Shown in pieces: positions 35,057 to 44,456 of a stretch of 64,000 bases of DNA. Positions within the stretch are counted from its first letter, which is position 1, and every line of letters starts with the position of its first letter. Source of the DNA: Monoglobus pectinilyticus (GTDB lineage Bacteria > Bacillota > Clostridia > Monoglobales > Monoglobaceae). The stretch covers positions 1,927,225-1,991,224 of the forward strand of contig NZ_CP020991.1 of the NCBI RefSeq assembly GCF_002874775.1. Reading direction: 5' to 3'. The notes under the pieces were generated by a model. That model was not told the DNA's origin and made no database searches. It saw only the letters and a list, made by a program, of their open reading frames with translations. The position numbers and the translations under genes were made by a program.

Positions 35057-36667
35057 ATGAAGAGTAGGACGGATATTACAAGAAGTGAGAAAAGCGCTAA
35101 AAACTTGTTATATGGCGTCATTTCTCAGTTTGTCAGCGTTGCATTTACATTTATTGTGAGAATCGTTCTGGTGCGTCAGATTGGAATTCTGTCAGTCAGC
35201 TTAAACGGTTTATTCACAGAGGTAATTGCAATACTGTCACTTGCCGAAATGGGTGTTGGTTCGGCTATAGTTTACAGTCTTTACAAACCTCTTGCCGAAA
35301 GGGACGAAAAGAAGATTGTAAAGCTGATGAATATGTATAAAACAGCCTACCGTAATATAGCTTTGGCTGTGTTTGGAATAGGTCTCTGCCTGGTTCCGTT
35401 TATTCAGAATATTGTTACAAAGGTCGATGTGTCTGACGGATATATTCGGCTTGTTTTTGTGTTATTTCTAACTCAGACAGCGTCTTCTTATTTGTTCTCA
35501 TATAAGAGTTCTTTGCTTAATGCGGATCAAAAGGTATATATAGTTTCAAAGGTTACTACTATTGTTAAAATTGTTGCTGAGATTATTAACATAATTCTTT
35601 TATTTGTTTTTCATAATTATATTTTATATCTGATTGTGGAAATATTGCTTACCCTTGCCACCAACATAGTTATTTCAGGTCAGGTAGATAAGATGTATCC
35701 GTTTTTAATCAGGAAGGATGAACTTCTGAACGTCGAAAAGCGAATGGTATTTAAAAATGTAAAGAATATTTTTATTGGAAGTCTTTCAGGTAAAATAACT
35801 AATTCGACTGATAACATTTTGATTTCTATACTGGTAAGCACTTATGAGGTCGGTATTTATACAGGATATTCGACATTGGCCATGGGACTGAGAAAACTTA
35901 TTGATCAGGTTGACGCTGCGACGGCCGGAAGCGTAGGAAATCTGATGGCTGAGGATGACCGTGATAAGTGTGACCAGGTGCTTAGAAAGTTAACATTTAT
36001 TAATTATTTTTTTGGTTCCTTGTTTGCAAGCTGTCTTTATTGTCTTTCGTCAACGCTTGTCAGGATAATGTACGGATTGGAATATACGTATAATGCAGAT
36101 TCTATGATTGGTCTGATGGTAGTATTTTGTTTGTGTGTAAACTTTTTCTTAACCGTGTTAAGAAATCCTCTTTGGAGGTTTATGTCCGTATCCGGTTTGT
36201 TTGCCAAGGATAAAAATATTTCTATAGCAGGCAGTGTTGTCAATCTAATTCTTTCTATTATTCTTGGAATAAAGTTTGGAACTTTAGGAATTCTTTTGGG
36301 AACTTTGGCATCTCTGGTAATACAAATTATTTTAAAAATACGTCTGCTTTATACTGAACGCTTTAAAATCAATTCCGGAAAATATTATTTTAGATTTATA
36401 TTTTACTCTGGAATAGGTATTGTTATTATGCTTTTAGCGAAGTTTATAAGCGCAGAAATTGCTGTCGGCAGTTTATACATAGATTTTGTTTTAAAGGCGG
36501 CGGTATCCATATTCGTTCCATTGTGTATGAATTATGTCTTCTTTTGCAGAACAGAGGAATACGTGTATTTAAAGGAACTTATGTGGAAGTTTGTTACCAA
36601 AATGTATACCGCACTGACGCCGGTTATTAGCCGGTTATATAAAAAAAGGCCGTTTGGCAAGGCATAA
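35057..36667 (+). CDS. Polysaccharide flippase (Wzx/MATE-like)
   Basis: 536 residues with about 14 hydrophobic segments and no signal peptide. The N-terminal pattern NLLYGVISQFVSVAFTFIVR followed by GLFTEVIAILSLAEMGVGSAI is characteristic of the oligosaccharide flippase/PST family. These move lipid-linked repeat units across the membrane. The ribosome binding site is weak (AGAAAGAG). Placed between the regulator and the glycosyltransferases, about 110 bases after the former. Confidence 0.9.
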   Translation: MKSRTDITRSEKSAKNLLYGVISQFVSVAFTFIVRIVLVRQIGILSVSLNGLFTEVIAILSLAEMGVGSAIVYSLYKPLAERDEKKIVKLMNMYKTAYRNIALAVFGIGLCLVPFIQNIVTKVDVSDGYIRLVFVLFLTQTASSYLFSYKSSLLNADQKVYIVSKVTTIVKIVAEIINIILLFVFHNYILYLIVEILLTLATNIVISGQVDKMYPFLIRKDELLNVEKRMVFKNVKNIFIGSLSGKITNSTDNILISILVSTYEVGIYTGYSTLAMGLRKLIDQVDAATAGSVGNLMAEDDRDKCDQVLRKLTFINYFFGSLFASCLYCLSSTLVRIMYGLEYTYNADSMIGLMVVFCLCVNFFLTVLRNPLWRFMSVSGLFAKDKNISIAGSVVNLILSIILGIKFGTLGILLGTLASLVIQIILKIRLLYTERFKINSGKYYFRFIFYSGIGIVIMLLAKFISAEIAVGSLYIDFVLKAAVSIFVPLCMNYVFFCRTEEYVYLKELMWKFVTKMYTALTPVISRLYKKRPFGKA

Positions 36668-36684
36668 TATTGAAAGGTGTTGCT

Positions 36685-37818
36685 ATGATGCGGAAAGATA
36701 AAAAAAGATTTAAAGTCGCTATGATTGGACATAAAAGAGTTCCATCGCGTGAAGGCGGTATTGAAGTTGTGGTAGAAGAGCTGTCGGTACGAATGGTTGA
36801 AAGGGGTTTAAAAGTTGACGTATATAATCGCAAAGATAGATTTGGCAAAGCGTATAAACAGCCTCGGGAATATAAAGGTATCAGGATAATTCAAATCCCA
36901 ACTTTTAAGGTTAGCGCTTTAAACGCCTTTGTTTATTCAGTGCTGGCAAGTTTTCGTGCGCTGTTTGGAGGTTATGACTGTATTCATTACCATGCTGAAG
37001 GACCGTGCGCTATGATGTGGCTTCCTAAGCTTTTTGGTATACATACGGTTGCCACTATACATGGGCTTGACTGGCAGCGTGCCAAATGGGGCGGCTTCTC
37101 AACAAAATATCTGAAGCTTGGGGAAAAATGTGCTTCAAAATATGCTGACGAATTAATAGTATTGTCAAATAATAACCAAAAGTATTTTAAAGAAACTTAT
37201 GGACGGGATACACACTTGATTCCTAATGGCATTGTCAAGAAAAATGCGGATTATCCTGCTCGGGATATAAGTGAAATATTTGGTCTCCAAAAAGACGGTT
37301 ATATTTTGTTTTTAGCTAGAATTGTGCCTGAAAAAGGTTTGCATTATTTAATTGAGGCTTTTAAGGCTGTTGAGACAAATAAGAAGTTGGTAATTGCCGG
37401 AGATTTAACTCCGGGCAATGAGTATGTGGAAAAGATTAAGAAGATGGCGTCTGAGGATGAGAGAATAATTTTGACCGGCTTTGTTCAAGGAAGATTGCTC
37501 GATGAGTTGTTCTCGAATTGTTATATTTATGTTCTTCCAAGCGATATAGAGGGGTTGGCAATGAGCTTGCTGGAATCTGTGAGCTATGGCGTTCCGTGCC
37601 TTGTCAGTGATATACCTGAGAATATGGAAGTTGTAGGCGAGTATATGCCTTCATTTAAGCATGGAGATATTCAGGACTTGTCGGTTAAGCTGGATAAAAT
37701 TTTAAAAGGCGAATATTCTGATATATGGAAAAAAGAAAATTTTGAAACTATCTTAAAAAAATATGATTGGGAAAAAATTGCAGATCAAACGACAGCGCTT
37801 TATAAAAAAGGAAAATAA
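36685..37818 (+). CDS. GT4-family glycosyltransferase
   Basis: 377 residues from the ATG at 36685, with GAAAGGTG upstream. GT-B fold retaining transferase: N-terminal VAMIGHKRVPSREGGIEVVVEEL, central HLIPNGI, then FLARIVPEKGLHYLIEAF and the nucleotide-sugar-binding block PSDIEGLAMSLLESVSYGVPCLVSDIPEN. The N-terminal part resembles rhamnosyltransferase-type enzymes, but the acceptor and donor cannot be set from sequence. Starts 17 bases after the flippase stop. Confidence 0.9.
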   Translation: MMRKDKKRFKVAMIGHKRVPSREGGIEVVVEELSVRMVERGLKVDVYNRKDRFGKAYKQPREYKGIRIIQIPTFKVSALNAFVYSVLASFRALFGGYDCIHYHAEGPCAMMWLPKLFGIHTVATIHGLDWQRAKWGGFSTKYLKLGEKCASKYADELIVLSNNNQKYFKETYGRDTHLIPNGIVKKNADYPARDISEIFGLQKDGYILFLARIVPEKGLHYLIEAFKAVETNKKLVIAGDLTPGNEYVEKIKKMASEDERIILTGFVQGRLLDELFSNCYIYVLPSDIEGLAMSLLESVSYGVPCLVSDIPENMEVVGEYMPSFKHGDIQDLSVKLDKILKGEYSDIWKKENFETILKKYDWEKIADQTTALYKKGK

Positions 37819-37844
37819 TTTGGCGGTATAGCGAGGTGCGGCGA

Positions 37845-39062
37845 ATGAAAATATTATTAATAAATAAGTACCTGTATCCGAAAGGCGGTGCAGAGACATA
37901 TACTTTAAAGCTGGGTGAATATTTGAGCGGAGCCGGTCATGAAGTTGAGTATTTTGGTATGTACGATAAGAATAATGTGGTGCATAATTCCGCAGAGCAA
38001 TACACACAAAATATGGACTTTCATGACAGCGGAGCGGAAAAGTTTCTTTATCCGTTTAGAATAATATATTCATTTCAGGCAAGAAAAAAGCTCAGAAAAG
38101 TGCTTGAAAATTTTCAGCCTGATATTGTTCATATGAATAATATCAATTATCAGCTTACCCCTTCAATTATTGATGAGATAAAAAAGCATGGAACTCCAAT
38201 CGTTCAAACCGTACATGATTTACAAATGCTTTGTCCTAATCATCTTATGTTTGACCTATATAAAAAGACCCCCTGTGAAAAATGCCTTAACGGCTCAAAG
38301 ATAAATTGTATTAAAGGAAAGTGTATACACTATTCAAGGATTAAAAGCATAATCGGTGCAGTTGAAGCGTGGCTTTACGCTATTAAGGGGACGTATAAAA
38401 AAGTTGATAAATATATATGTCCTAGCAGGTTTTTAGAAAGCAAACTTCTTGAAAAGAAAAGGCTTGGCGAATATATATATAAAGGAAAAACAGTTTCAAT
38501 ACATAACTACATAGAACTTCCAAAATTTGATTTTGAACACACAAAAAAGAATTACGTTTTATTTTTTGGCAGATTATCTGAAGAAAAGGGAGTTGATATA
38601 TTTATTGAAGCCTGCAAGTCTCTTCCCAATATTATGTTTAAAGTTGCAGGGATTGGACCTATGGAGAATGTTTGTAAAGGGATTCCTAATGTGGAATTTG
38701 TGGGGTTCAAAACCGGAAAAGAACTGCATAAATTGATAGCGGAAGCGCTGTTTTCAATTTATCCTTCAATATGGTATGAAAATTGTCCGCTTTCAATTTT
38801 GGAATCAGAATCTTTTGGAACCCCGGTTATCTGCACGCCTCTCGGAGGAATGCCTGAACTTGTAGAAAACGGAAGAACGGGAATAATTCTTGAAGAGATT
38901 AGTTCCAAAGCTTTGACTGAAGCAACAAGCACGCTTTATAATGACAGAGAATTATGTGAAAAAATGAGTAAATTTTGTGAGGAAAAAAGAACTCAAATGA
39001 CAACTCTTGACGAGTATGGCAGGCAGATAGAAGAAATATATTCCGAAATTATAAAAAAGTAA
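37845..39062 (+). CDS. GT4-family glycosyltransferase
   Basis: 405 residues from the ATG at 37845, with GAGGTG upstream; a GTG three codons earlier is possible. GT-B type: KILLINKYLYPKGGAETYTLKLGEYL start, a Cys-rich loop (LCPN...CEKCLNGSKINCIKGKC) usual in a GT4 subgroup, then FFGRLSEEKGVDIFIEAC and PSIWYENCPLSILESESFGTPVICT. Last gene of the first plus-strand block; a terminator follows. Confidence 0.9.
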   Translation: MKILLINKYLYPKGGAETYTLKLGEYLSGAGHEVEYFGMYDKNNVVHNSAEQYTQNMDFHDSGAEKFLYPFRIIYSFQARKKLRKVLENFQPDIVHMNNINYQLTPSIIDEIKKHGTPIVQTVHDLQMLCPNHLMFDLYKKTPCEKCLNGSKINCIKGKCIHYSRIKSIIGAVEAWLYAIKGTYKKVDKYICPSRFLESKLLEKKRLGEYIYKGKTVSIHNYIELPKFDFEHTKKNYVLFFGRLSEEKGVDIFIEACKSLPNIMFKVAGIGPMENVCKGIPNVEFVGFKTGKELHKLIAEALFSIYPSIWYENCPLSILESESFGTPVICTPLGGMPELVENGRTGIILEEISSKALTEATSTLYNDRELCEKMSKFCEEKRTQMTTLDEYGRQIEEIYSEIIKK

Positions 39063-39074
39063 AATAACTGAAAT

Positions 39075-39098
39075 AAGCGCGGAATTATCCGCGCTTTT
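39075..39098 (+). terminator. Bidirectional terminator at a convergent junction in the EPS locus
   Basis: AAGCGCGGA-ATTA-TCCGCGCTT hairpin followed by T's, between two genes that point at each other. Confidence 0.88.
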
Positions 39099-39101
39099 AA
39101 T

Positions 39102-40127
39102 TTATCCTATTATAGCTTGGCCAATAACTCGGCCCATTTTTTCTCTTGAAAAGTTTGTTAAAAATGAATTCCTTGCATTTTCTCCGATATAATTATATTT
39201 GTCAGTATAAAAAATATCAGAGATAACTTTATGTACGCTTGATTTATCTTTTGTTATAAGCAGACCGTTTTCACCGTCTTTAATATACATTTCACTCAAA
39301 GTGCTTGGCTTTGTAACAATTATTATTTTTTTAAATGACATGGATGTCAGTAAAACTGTATCTCCCGAACATATTCTGCCGTCGTCTATTGGAAGAATCA
39401 CGGCTTTAGAGTTTATTATAAATGGATATTGCCCGTCTCCGGTTATATCATCTATTAATAAAACGTTATCGGGCAAAACTTTAGGTTTAAACGTGTCTGA
39501 TATTATAACAAGAGTTTCGTTAATACCCTGCCAGGAATCCAAAAGAAAGTTATAATCCCTGTTTGACCGTCCAATTGCCAACACATAATCTGTTGATTTT
39601 ATCTTTTCAGGTTTTTCCGAATCTTTCCATTGACCGTACATATCGTTTATTCCGAAAGTAGTAACAATAAACTTGCTGAGTGGTATATTAAAATCCCGGC
39701 TGCATTGATTTGCGTAGTTTTGTGACGGAACGTGTATAAAATTAATATAGTCTCCGCTGAGACAGGTTTTCATAAACCATTTATATATTCGTCCTGAAAA
39801 TCCTGATTTTTGTTTATATGTAAAATTTATAACAACAACTTTATTTTTCTTTTTAGTCCTAAAAATTCTGCACCAAAAGCAGAATACCAAAGCGTAAAAT
39901 TGCTGCCAGCCTAAAATATAATTATATTGGTCACGTTTAAGAAAATACAAAAAAGTTATATAAAAATACATTAAATAACGTTTGATAACATTAAAAATTC
40001 CTCTGCTCCCCCAGTTTGCAATTATGGATTTACATTCAAAATTGAGGTCAGTTTCTTTGTTAAGACCGTTGAGCAGGGAGGCTACTTCGTCAGTTACACA
40101 ATCGGCAAGCACTATATTCTTTTTCAT
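39102..40127 (-). CDS. GT-B-type glycosyltransferase on the opposite strand
   Basis: 341 residues. N-terminal MKKNIVLADCVTDEVASLL, hydrophobic membrane-associating patch near 50-66, then VLAIGRSNRDYNFLLDSW and late DDGRICSGDTVLLTSMSFKK with KDGENGLLI. That matches the GT4 donor-binding half but diverges from the textbook E-x7-E motif. It is the only minus-strand gene within the EPS locus and has its own promoter and a good AAGGAGA ribosome binding site. It could be a later insertion or a separately controlled modification enzyme. Confidence 0.75.
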   Translation of the reverse strand: MKKNIVLADCVTDEVASLLNGLNKETDLNFECKSIIANWGSRGIFNVIKRYLMYFYITFLYFLKRDQYNYILGWQQFYALVFCFWCRIFRTKKKNKVVVINFTYKQKSGFSGRIYKWFMKTCLSGDYINFIHVPSQNYANQCSRDFNIPLSKFIVTTFGINDMYGQWKDSEKPEKIKSTDYVLAIGRSNRDYNFLLDSWQGINETLVIISDTFKPKVLPDNVLLIDDITGDGQYPFIINSKAVILPIDDGRICSGDTVLLTSMSFKKIIIVTKPSTLSEMYIKDGENGLLITKDKSSVHKVISDIFYTDKYNYIGENARNSFLTNFSREKMGRVIGQAIIG

Positions 40128-40159
40128 ATTATTTCTCCTTATGATATCAAACTCTTTTT

Positions 40160-40188
40160 ATTTTACAAAATAAATTTCCAATTGTCAA
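40160..40188 (-). promoter_or_regulatory. Promoter of the minus-strand glycosyltransferase
   Basis: On the minus strand: TTGACA (40188-40183), 17-base spacer, TAAAAT (40165-40160). The hexamers and spacing equal those of the two SLH/CE8 genes. Confidence 0.65.
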
Positions 40189-40285
40189 TATAACCGGGAA
40201 GTTATTCAACGAATAATATAAAACTGAAAACTTTTGAAAAGGGAACGTTTTTTGTTATATATTCGGAGAATATTGTTTAAGACGC

Positions 40286-40314
40286 TTGCAATAACGCCTA
40301 AATAGTGGTATAAT
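40286..40314 (+). promoter_or_regulatory. Promoter of the second EPS gene block
   Basis: TTGCAA (40286-40291), 17-base spacer, TATAAT (40309-40314), divergent from the minus-strand promoter. About 70 bases of leader. Confidence 0.6.
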
Positions 40315-40391
40315 ATTTAAAATAAATATCAATGATTTGGTATTTAAAGAATAAATAATACGGCGGAAGCAGAAACGACAGGTGGTAGTTA

Positions 40392-41561
40392 ATGAGTCAT
40401 TTTAAAAGATTGATTATTCGCGCGCCTAAGTATATATGGTACCTTTTCTGTTTGGTTATATTTTATCCAATAGGGAGAATAGCAAAAGTCTTATTCCCAA
40501 AATACCGTGATGTTTGGATAGTTTCTGAGCGCGGCTCAGACGCCAGAGATAATGGGTACCATTTTTTTAAATATATAAGAGAAAATCATCCTGAAATTAA
40601 AGCGTATTATATAATTGAAAAAAATTCGGCGGATTACCATAAAGTTGCTAAACTTGGTAATATCGTCAAATATAAAAGTTTAAAACATCATTTTCTCTTT
40701 GCAGTTTCTGAATATAAAATAAGCAGTCACATTTTTGGATATTCGCCTGATGTGTTGAGTTACAACCGTTTTCAGAAATTGGGTCTCATCAGGGGAAAGC
40801 TGGTATTTCTTCAGCATGGTATAATAGTTAATGATATTGAGTGGATGTTTTATCCGAAAACTAAACTTGATTTATTTGTTTGCGGAGCACGTCCTGAATA
40901 TGAAGCAGTTATTAAAAGATATGGATATCCCAGCGGTGTCGTGAAATATCTCGGATTGTGCAGATATGACGCTTTAAATAAACCGTGTGTTCTAAAAAAT
41001 AGAATATTATTAATGCCTACTTGGCGTATCGACGTGTGTGCGGTGGGGAACCGTGATAAGTTTACTCAATCTGAGTATTATAGAAAACTCCAAAGTTTTA
41101 TTAATAATCAGAATTTAATTGATTATCTTGACAAAAACGACCTTGAACTTGTTTTTTATCCTCATTTTGAAATACAAAGATTTTTAAAAGATTTTCATTC
41201 TGTGAGTCCGAGAGTCATAATCGCTTCGTTTAACGACTATGATGTACAGGAATTGCTTATGAATTCTAAGATGCTGATTACAGATTTTTCAAGTGTATTT
41301 TTTGATTTTGCATATATGGGAAAACCAATAGTTTATTATCAATTTGATGATATTCATTATGCACATGGTTATTTTGACTATGGCGGGGATGGTTTTGGTC
41401 CGGTTTTGAAGACCGAAGATGAGGTTATAAATTATTTAGCAGAAAAGGTGAACGACGGATTTTTAGTTGATGATATGTATAAAGCGAGAGCCGAAACATT
41501 TTTTGAGATTAGAGACGATAACAACTGTGAACGTAACTTTAATGCAATATTGTCTTTGTAG
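40392..41561 (+). CDS. CDP-glycerol glycerophosphotransferase-family protein (TagB/TagF-like)
   Basis: 389 residues. N-terminal hydrophobic segment (about 13-35), then a GT-B-like fold: DVWIVSERGSDARDNGYHFFKYI, FLQHGI, LLMPTWR, YPHF and ITDFSSVFFDFAYMGKPIVYYQFD. The last block is the hallmark of teichoic-acid polyol-phosphate transferases. Enzymes of this family transfer glycerol- or ribitol-phosphate (or related) to lipid-linked glycans. Its presence suggests the polymer carries a polyol-phosphate, though some capsule enzymes of the family use other donors. AGGTGGT precedes the ATG. Confidence 0.85.
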   Translation: MSHFKRLIIRAPKYIWYLFCLVIFYPIGRIAKVLFPKYRDVWIVSERGSDARDNGYHFFKYIRENHPEIKAYYIIEKNSADYHKVAKLGNIVKYKSLKHHFLFAVSEYKISSHIFGYSPDVLSYNRFQKLGLIRGKLVFLQHGIIVNDIEWMFYPKTKLDLFVCGARPEYEAVIKRYGYPSGVVKYLGLCRYDALNKPCVLKNRILLMPTWRIDVCAVGNRDKFTQSEYYRKLQSFINNQNLIDYLDKNDLELVFYPHFEIQRFLKDFHSVSPRVIIASFNDYDVQELLMNSKMLITDFSSVFFDFAYMGKPIVYYQFDDIHYAHGYFDYGGDGFGPVLKTEDEVINYLAEKVNDGFLVDDMYKARAETFFEIRDDNNCERNFNAILSL

Positions 41562-41599
41562 AAAGTTTGGCCGGCTCGAATCAACAGACAAGGAGAATA

Positions 41600-42979
41600 A
41601 TGTTTATGTCTAATTTGCAGAACAGGCAAAATTCTAAAATTCTTGCGGCGTTTTATATTGTCTGTTTCGCTTTGGCGGTTGTTCTTGATTCGGGATTTGG
41701 AAGCAGTAATGCAAAAGCAATAACGCTGGTTACAGTTATTCTTGCAGCGGCTGTAATATTTATTACGGCAGATTTTAATAATCTCGGCAATATATCCGGA
41801 TTTATGGTTGTGTATGGAATATGGCTTACTGTTGTGCTTGTCTATTCCTTTATAATATGGATACTTAATTTTGAAACAGTGTCATATATGATGAGGGGCT
41901 GTTCAAAAATAGTATTTCAGTTTATAATGATACTTAATATATTTGCTGCAGCATATTTGTTTGGTGAAAAAGGCATACACTATATGTTCTGGGGGCTGGC
42001 GCTGGGCAATCTTGCTATAGCTTTGGTTTTGGTTCCGCGGTATCCGATTTCAGAAATAGTATCATCTGTAACCGTTTTTCTAACCCAGGGCGGAACTGCG
42101 GAAGGATATATGAAAGGGTTAGAAATTCATGATGTAACGTTTACTTATGGATTTTTTCTGATTTACTTTATTTTCTTTGATAAGATAAGTTCAAAGAAGA
42201 TGAAAGTCATAAATATAATTTTGGCTTTGTTTTTGTTCGGTCTTGGATTTAAGAGAATCGCTATAGCTAGTTGTTTTTTAATGCTGCTGGCTGCATGGGG
42301 GCTTGAAAAGCTTACTCCCCGTGTGCAGTTTGGTATAATGAAAACTATACTTATATGCGGAGTGATTTTTTCATTTTTATATTTATTCAGCATAAAATAT
42401 AATATTTTTATGATGATAATGGATAAACTCGGTGTGGATGTAATGGGCAGAAATGTTTTATATGGAGCTGTTGACAAATATTATAAGATTTCTCCGACTT
42501 ATATTGGTCACGGCTTTGAGTATGTCCATATGATGATGGCAGAAATCAGGCAGGAAGGCGGTAAAGCCTTTAACGGCATGATTGACTTGCATAATGATTT
42601 TATGCGTGTGTATATTGAAATGGGATTTTGGGGATTTTTTGCCTGGGGATGGTATACTCTGATTTTTCAATATAATTGGATAAAATCAAAGTTTGGACTG
42701 GAAACGGTAAGATTATTTTTTCTTTGTGAATTATATATCTTTTTGACTTATATGACTGACAATACATTATTTTATTTCTATACAGGAACCGTTTTGCGGC
42801 TGATTCCAATGTGTTATGCTCTTCACATTGGAAAGGAGAACAGTTTGGGAAAAGGGAAGCTTAAAAGAAAGCTTGTTGTTTTAAATGATGGGGAAAAGAG
42901 TGAATTTGAGATTTTATCAAAGCGCGGAGAAGAAAGTGTAACTTTATATAAGAAAAAGCTAAACCATAAACTGCGGTAA
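41600..42979 (+). CDS. Polysaccharide polymerase/O-antigen ligase-like membrane protein (Wzy-like)
   Basis: About 460 residues, ten or more hydrophobic segments, and a basic cytoplasmic tail. AGGAG sits before two in-frame ATGs (41600 and 41606) and the start could be either; a TTG at 41567 is less likely. A large loop before the last helices has the GHGFEYVHMMMAEI...DLHNDFMRVYIEMGFWGFF pattern seen in Wzy/WaaL proteins (H-N-x-F/Y in the periplasmic loop). Together with the flippase and Wzz-like genes it completes a Wzx/Wzy-type assembly set. Confidence 0.82.
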   Translation: MFMSNLQNRQNSKILAAFYIVCFALAVVLDSGFGSSNAKAITLVTVILAAAVIFITADFNNLGNISGFMVVYGIWLTVVLVYSFIIWILNFETVSYMMRGCSKIVFQFIMILNIFAAAYLFGEKGIHYMFWGLALGNLAIALVLVPRYPISEIVSSVTVFLTQGGTAEGYMKGLEIHDVTFTYGFFLIYFIFFDKISSKKMKVINIILALFLFGLGFKRIAIASCFLMLLAAWGLEKLTPRVQFGIMKTILICGVIFSFLYLFSIKYNIFMMIMDKLGVDVMGRNVLYGAVDKYYKISPTYIGHGFEYVHMMMAEIRQEGGKAFNGMIDLHNDFMRVYIEMGFWGFFAWGWYTLIFQYNWIKSKFGLETVRLFFLCELYIFLTYMTDNTLFYFYTGTVLRLIPMCYALHIGKENSLGKGKLKRKLVVLNDGEKSEFEILSKRGEESVTLYKKKLNHKLR

Positions 42980-43019
42980 GACGAAAGTCTTGTCATTATT
43001 ACTAAGTTGGGTGATTTTA

Positions 43020-44456
43020 TTGATAATTTTTGAAAAGTTAAAGGAATATATTAAAGAAGATTTTGGAAAATTCAAAAATATGAATATAAAAAAATCTGTT
43101 TTGAATAAAAAAGAATATATGGAAAACACAGCTGTAGTTGCAGAAAAAGACCCTGCTAAACTTGGGCTTTCATCGACAAAAACTATTGTGTTTTTGTTAT
43201 GGAAAAAGAAGTTTAAGATTATTTTTTCTACAATAGCATTTATGTTGATTTTGTGTGTCTTTTTTGCGTATCAAAGCGGAAACACCGTAAATACTACAAT
43301 GTCTTTGAATTATGAGGAGGGTTCTAAAGGTCTTAATCCAAATTCAACAAGATTTAATATGTATGAGCTAAAATCAAATGCGGTTTTAGAACGTGCGATA
43401 CAATATTTGGGACTCACAGGAGATATAACTCCTGAGCAGCTTTCAGAGCATATTTCTGTAGGGAACGCAAATTCAAAAGCTATTAATACCGAGGAGAGCA
43501 ATTATTTTATCTCAACAAGTTTTAATGTTTCGTATACCAAAAATAAAGAAGCAAAAAAATATTCTGCTAAAGATATTATGACCATGATTTGCAAAGCTTA
43601 TAATGATGTATTTCACGAGAATTATGCCGATAAAAAGACTGCGCTTACTTATAATATGGCTGATATAACCGATATGGAATATGTTGAAATAGGCGATGAG
43701 CTTACAATATTAGCAAATCAAATGGATGAGTATTTGTCCGGCAGAGTTTCAGAAAATGGTACATACAAATCAGTAGAGACGGGACAGACGTTCCAGACGG
43801 TAAAGAGAATGGTACAAAACTTGCTGGAATATGACATTTCAAAATATAAATCGTTTGTTCTTGAAACAGGTCTTGCTAAGGAAAAGGAGCAGTTTATTCA
43901 GACTTTGTATTATAAAAATTCTGTTCTTGATATGCAGTATCAAAAATCTATGGCGGATTACAGTGTGCGTCAGGACGGCATATCAAAATACGATGAAGCT
44001 ATGATAGGAACTGTTATGATACCGGCTGTCAATGAGAAAAACGAATATTATATGTCCAGAACCAATATAGGTATTGATTATCTGGCAAAAGATGCTGAAT
44101 TTCATTTGTCAGCGGCAAAGGACACGTTAAAAGAAATTGAGATAAATACAGATATAATAAATAAGTTAAGTGAGAGAACTCCGGCTGTTGGGGATTATGA
44201 AAAGGCTGAGGAAATGCTCAAAAATATAAATAATGAGTTTAAAAATATTTCTGAGATTGCACTTGCCACAGACAGGGAATATATTAAATATAAAACTAAG
44301 GATTATTTAACATTTAAAAACGTAGAGCTATCTTTAGTTCAGAAGTTATCACTTAAAAAGGTAATAGCTTTGGGCGCTGTATTTTTTGTTTTAATTTGTG
44401 CTTTGTTCTATTTTATGAGCAAAAGAAAGCTTAGAAATAGGAGGGCGCACGTATGA
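43020..44456 (+). CDS. Wzz-like chain-length/polysaccharide co-polymerase protein
   Basis: About 478 residues with a TTG start suggested by GGGTGA upstream; the exact start is uncertain. One helix near residues 65-90 (KIIFSTIAFMLILCVFFAY), a long extracytoplasmic region rich in helices, and a second helix near the end (KKVIALGAVFFVLICALFYF) followed by a basic tail. This two-helix layout is the Wzz/co-polymerase form without a tyrosine kinase domain. Its last four bases overlap the start of the next gene (ATGA), so the two are translationally coupled and probably work together. Confidence 0.75.
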   Translation: MIIFEKLKEYIKEDFGKFKNMNIKKSVLNKKEYMENTAVVAEKDPAKLGLSSTKTIVFLLWKKKFKIIFSTIAFMLILCVFFAYQSGNTVNTTMSLNYEEGSKGLNPNSTRFNMYELKSNAVLERAIQYLGLTGDITPEQLSEHISVGNANSKAINTEESNYFISTSFNVSYTKNKEAKKYSAKDIMTMICKAYNDVFHENYADKKTALTYNMADITDMEYVEIGDELTILANQMDEYLSGRVSENGTYKSVETGQTFQTVKRMVQNLLEYDISKYKSFVLETGLAKEKEQFIQTLYYKNSVLDMQYQKSMADYSVRQDGISKYDEAMIGTVMIPAVNEKNEYYMSRTNIGIDYLAKDAEFHLSAAKDTLKEIEINTDIINKLSERTPAVGDYEKAEEMLKNINNEFKNISEIALATDREYIKYKTKDYLTFKNVELSLVQKLSLKKVIALGAVFFVLICALFYFMSKRKLRNRRAHV

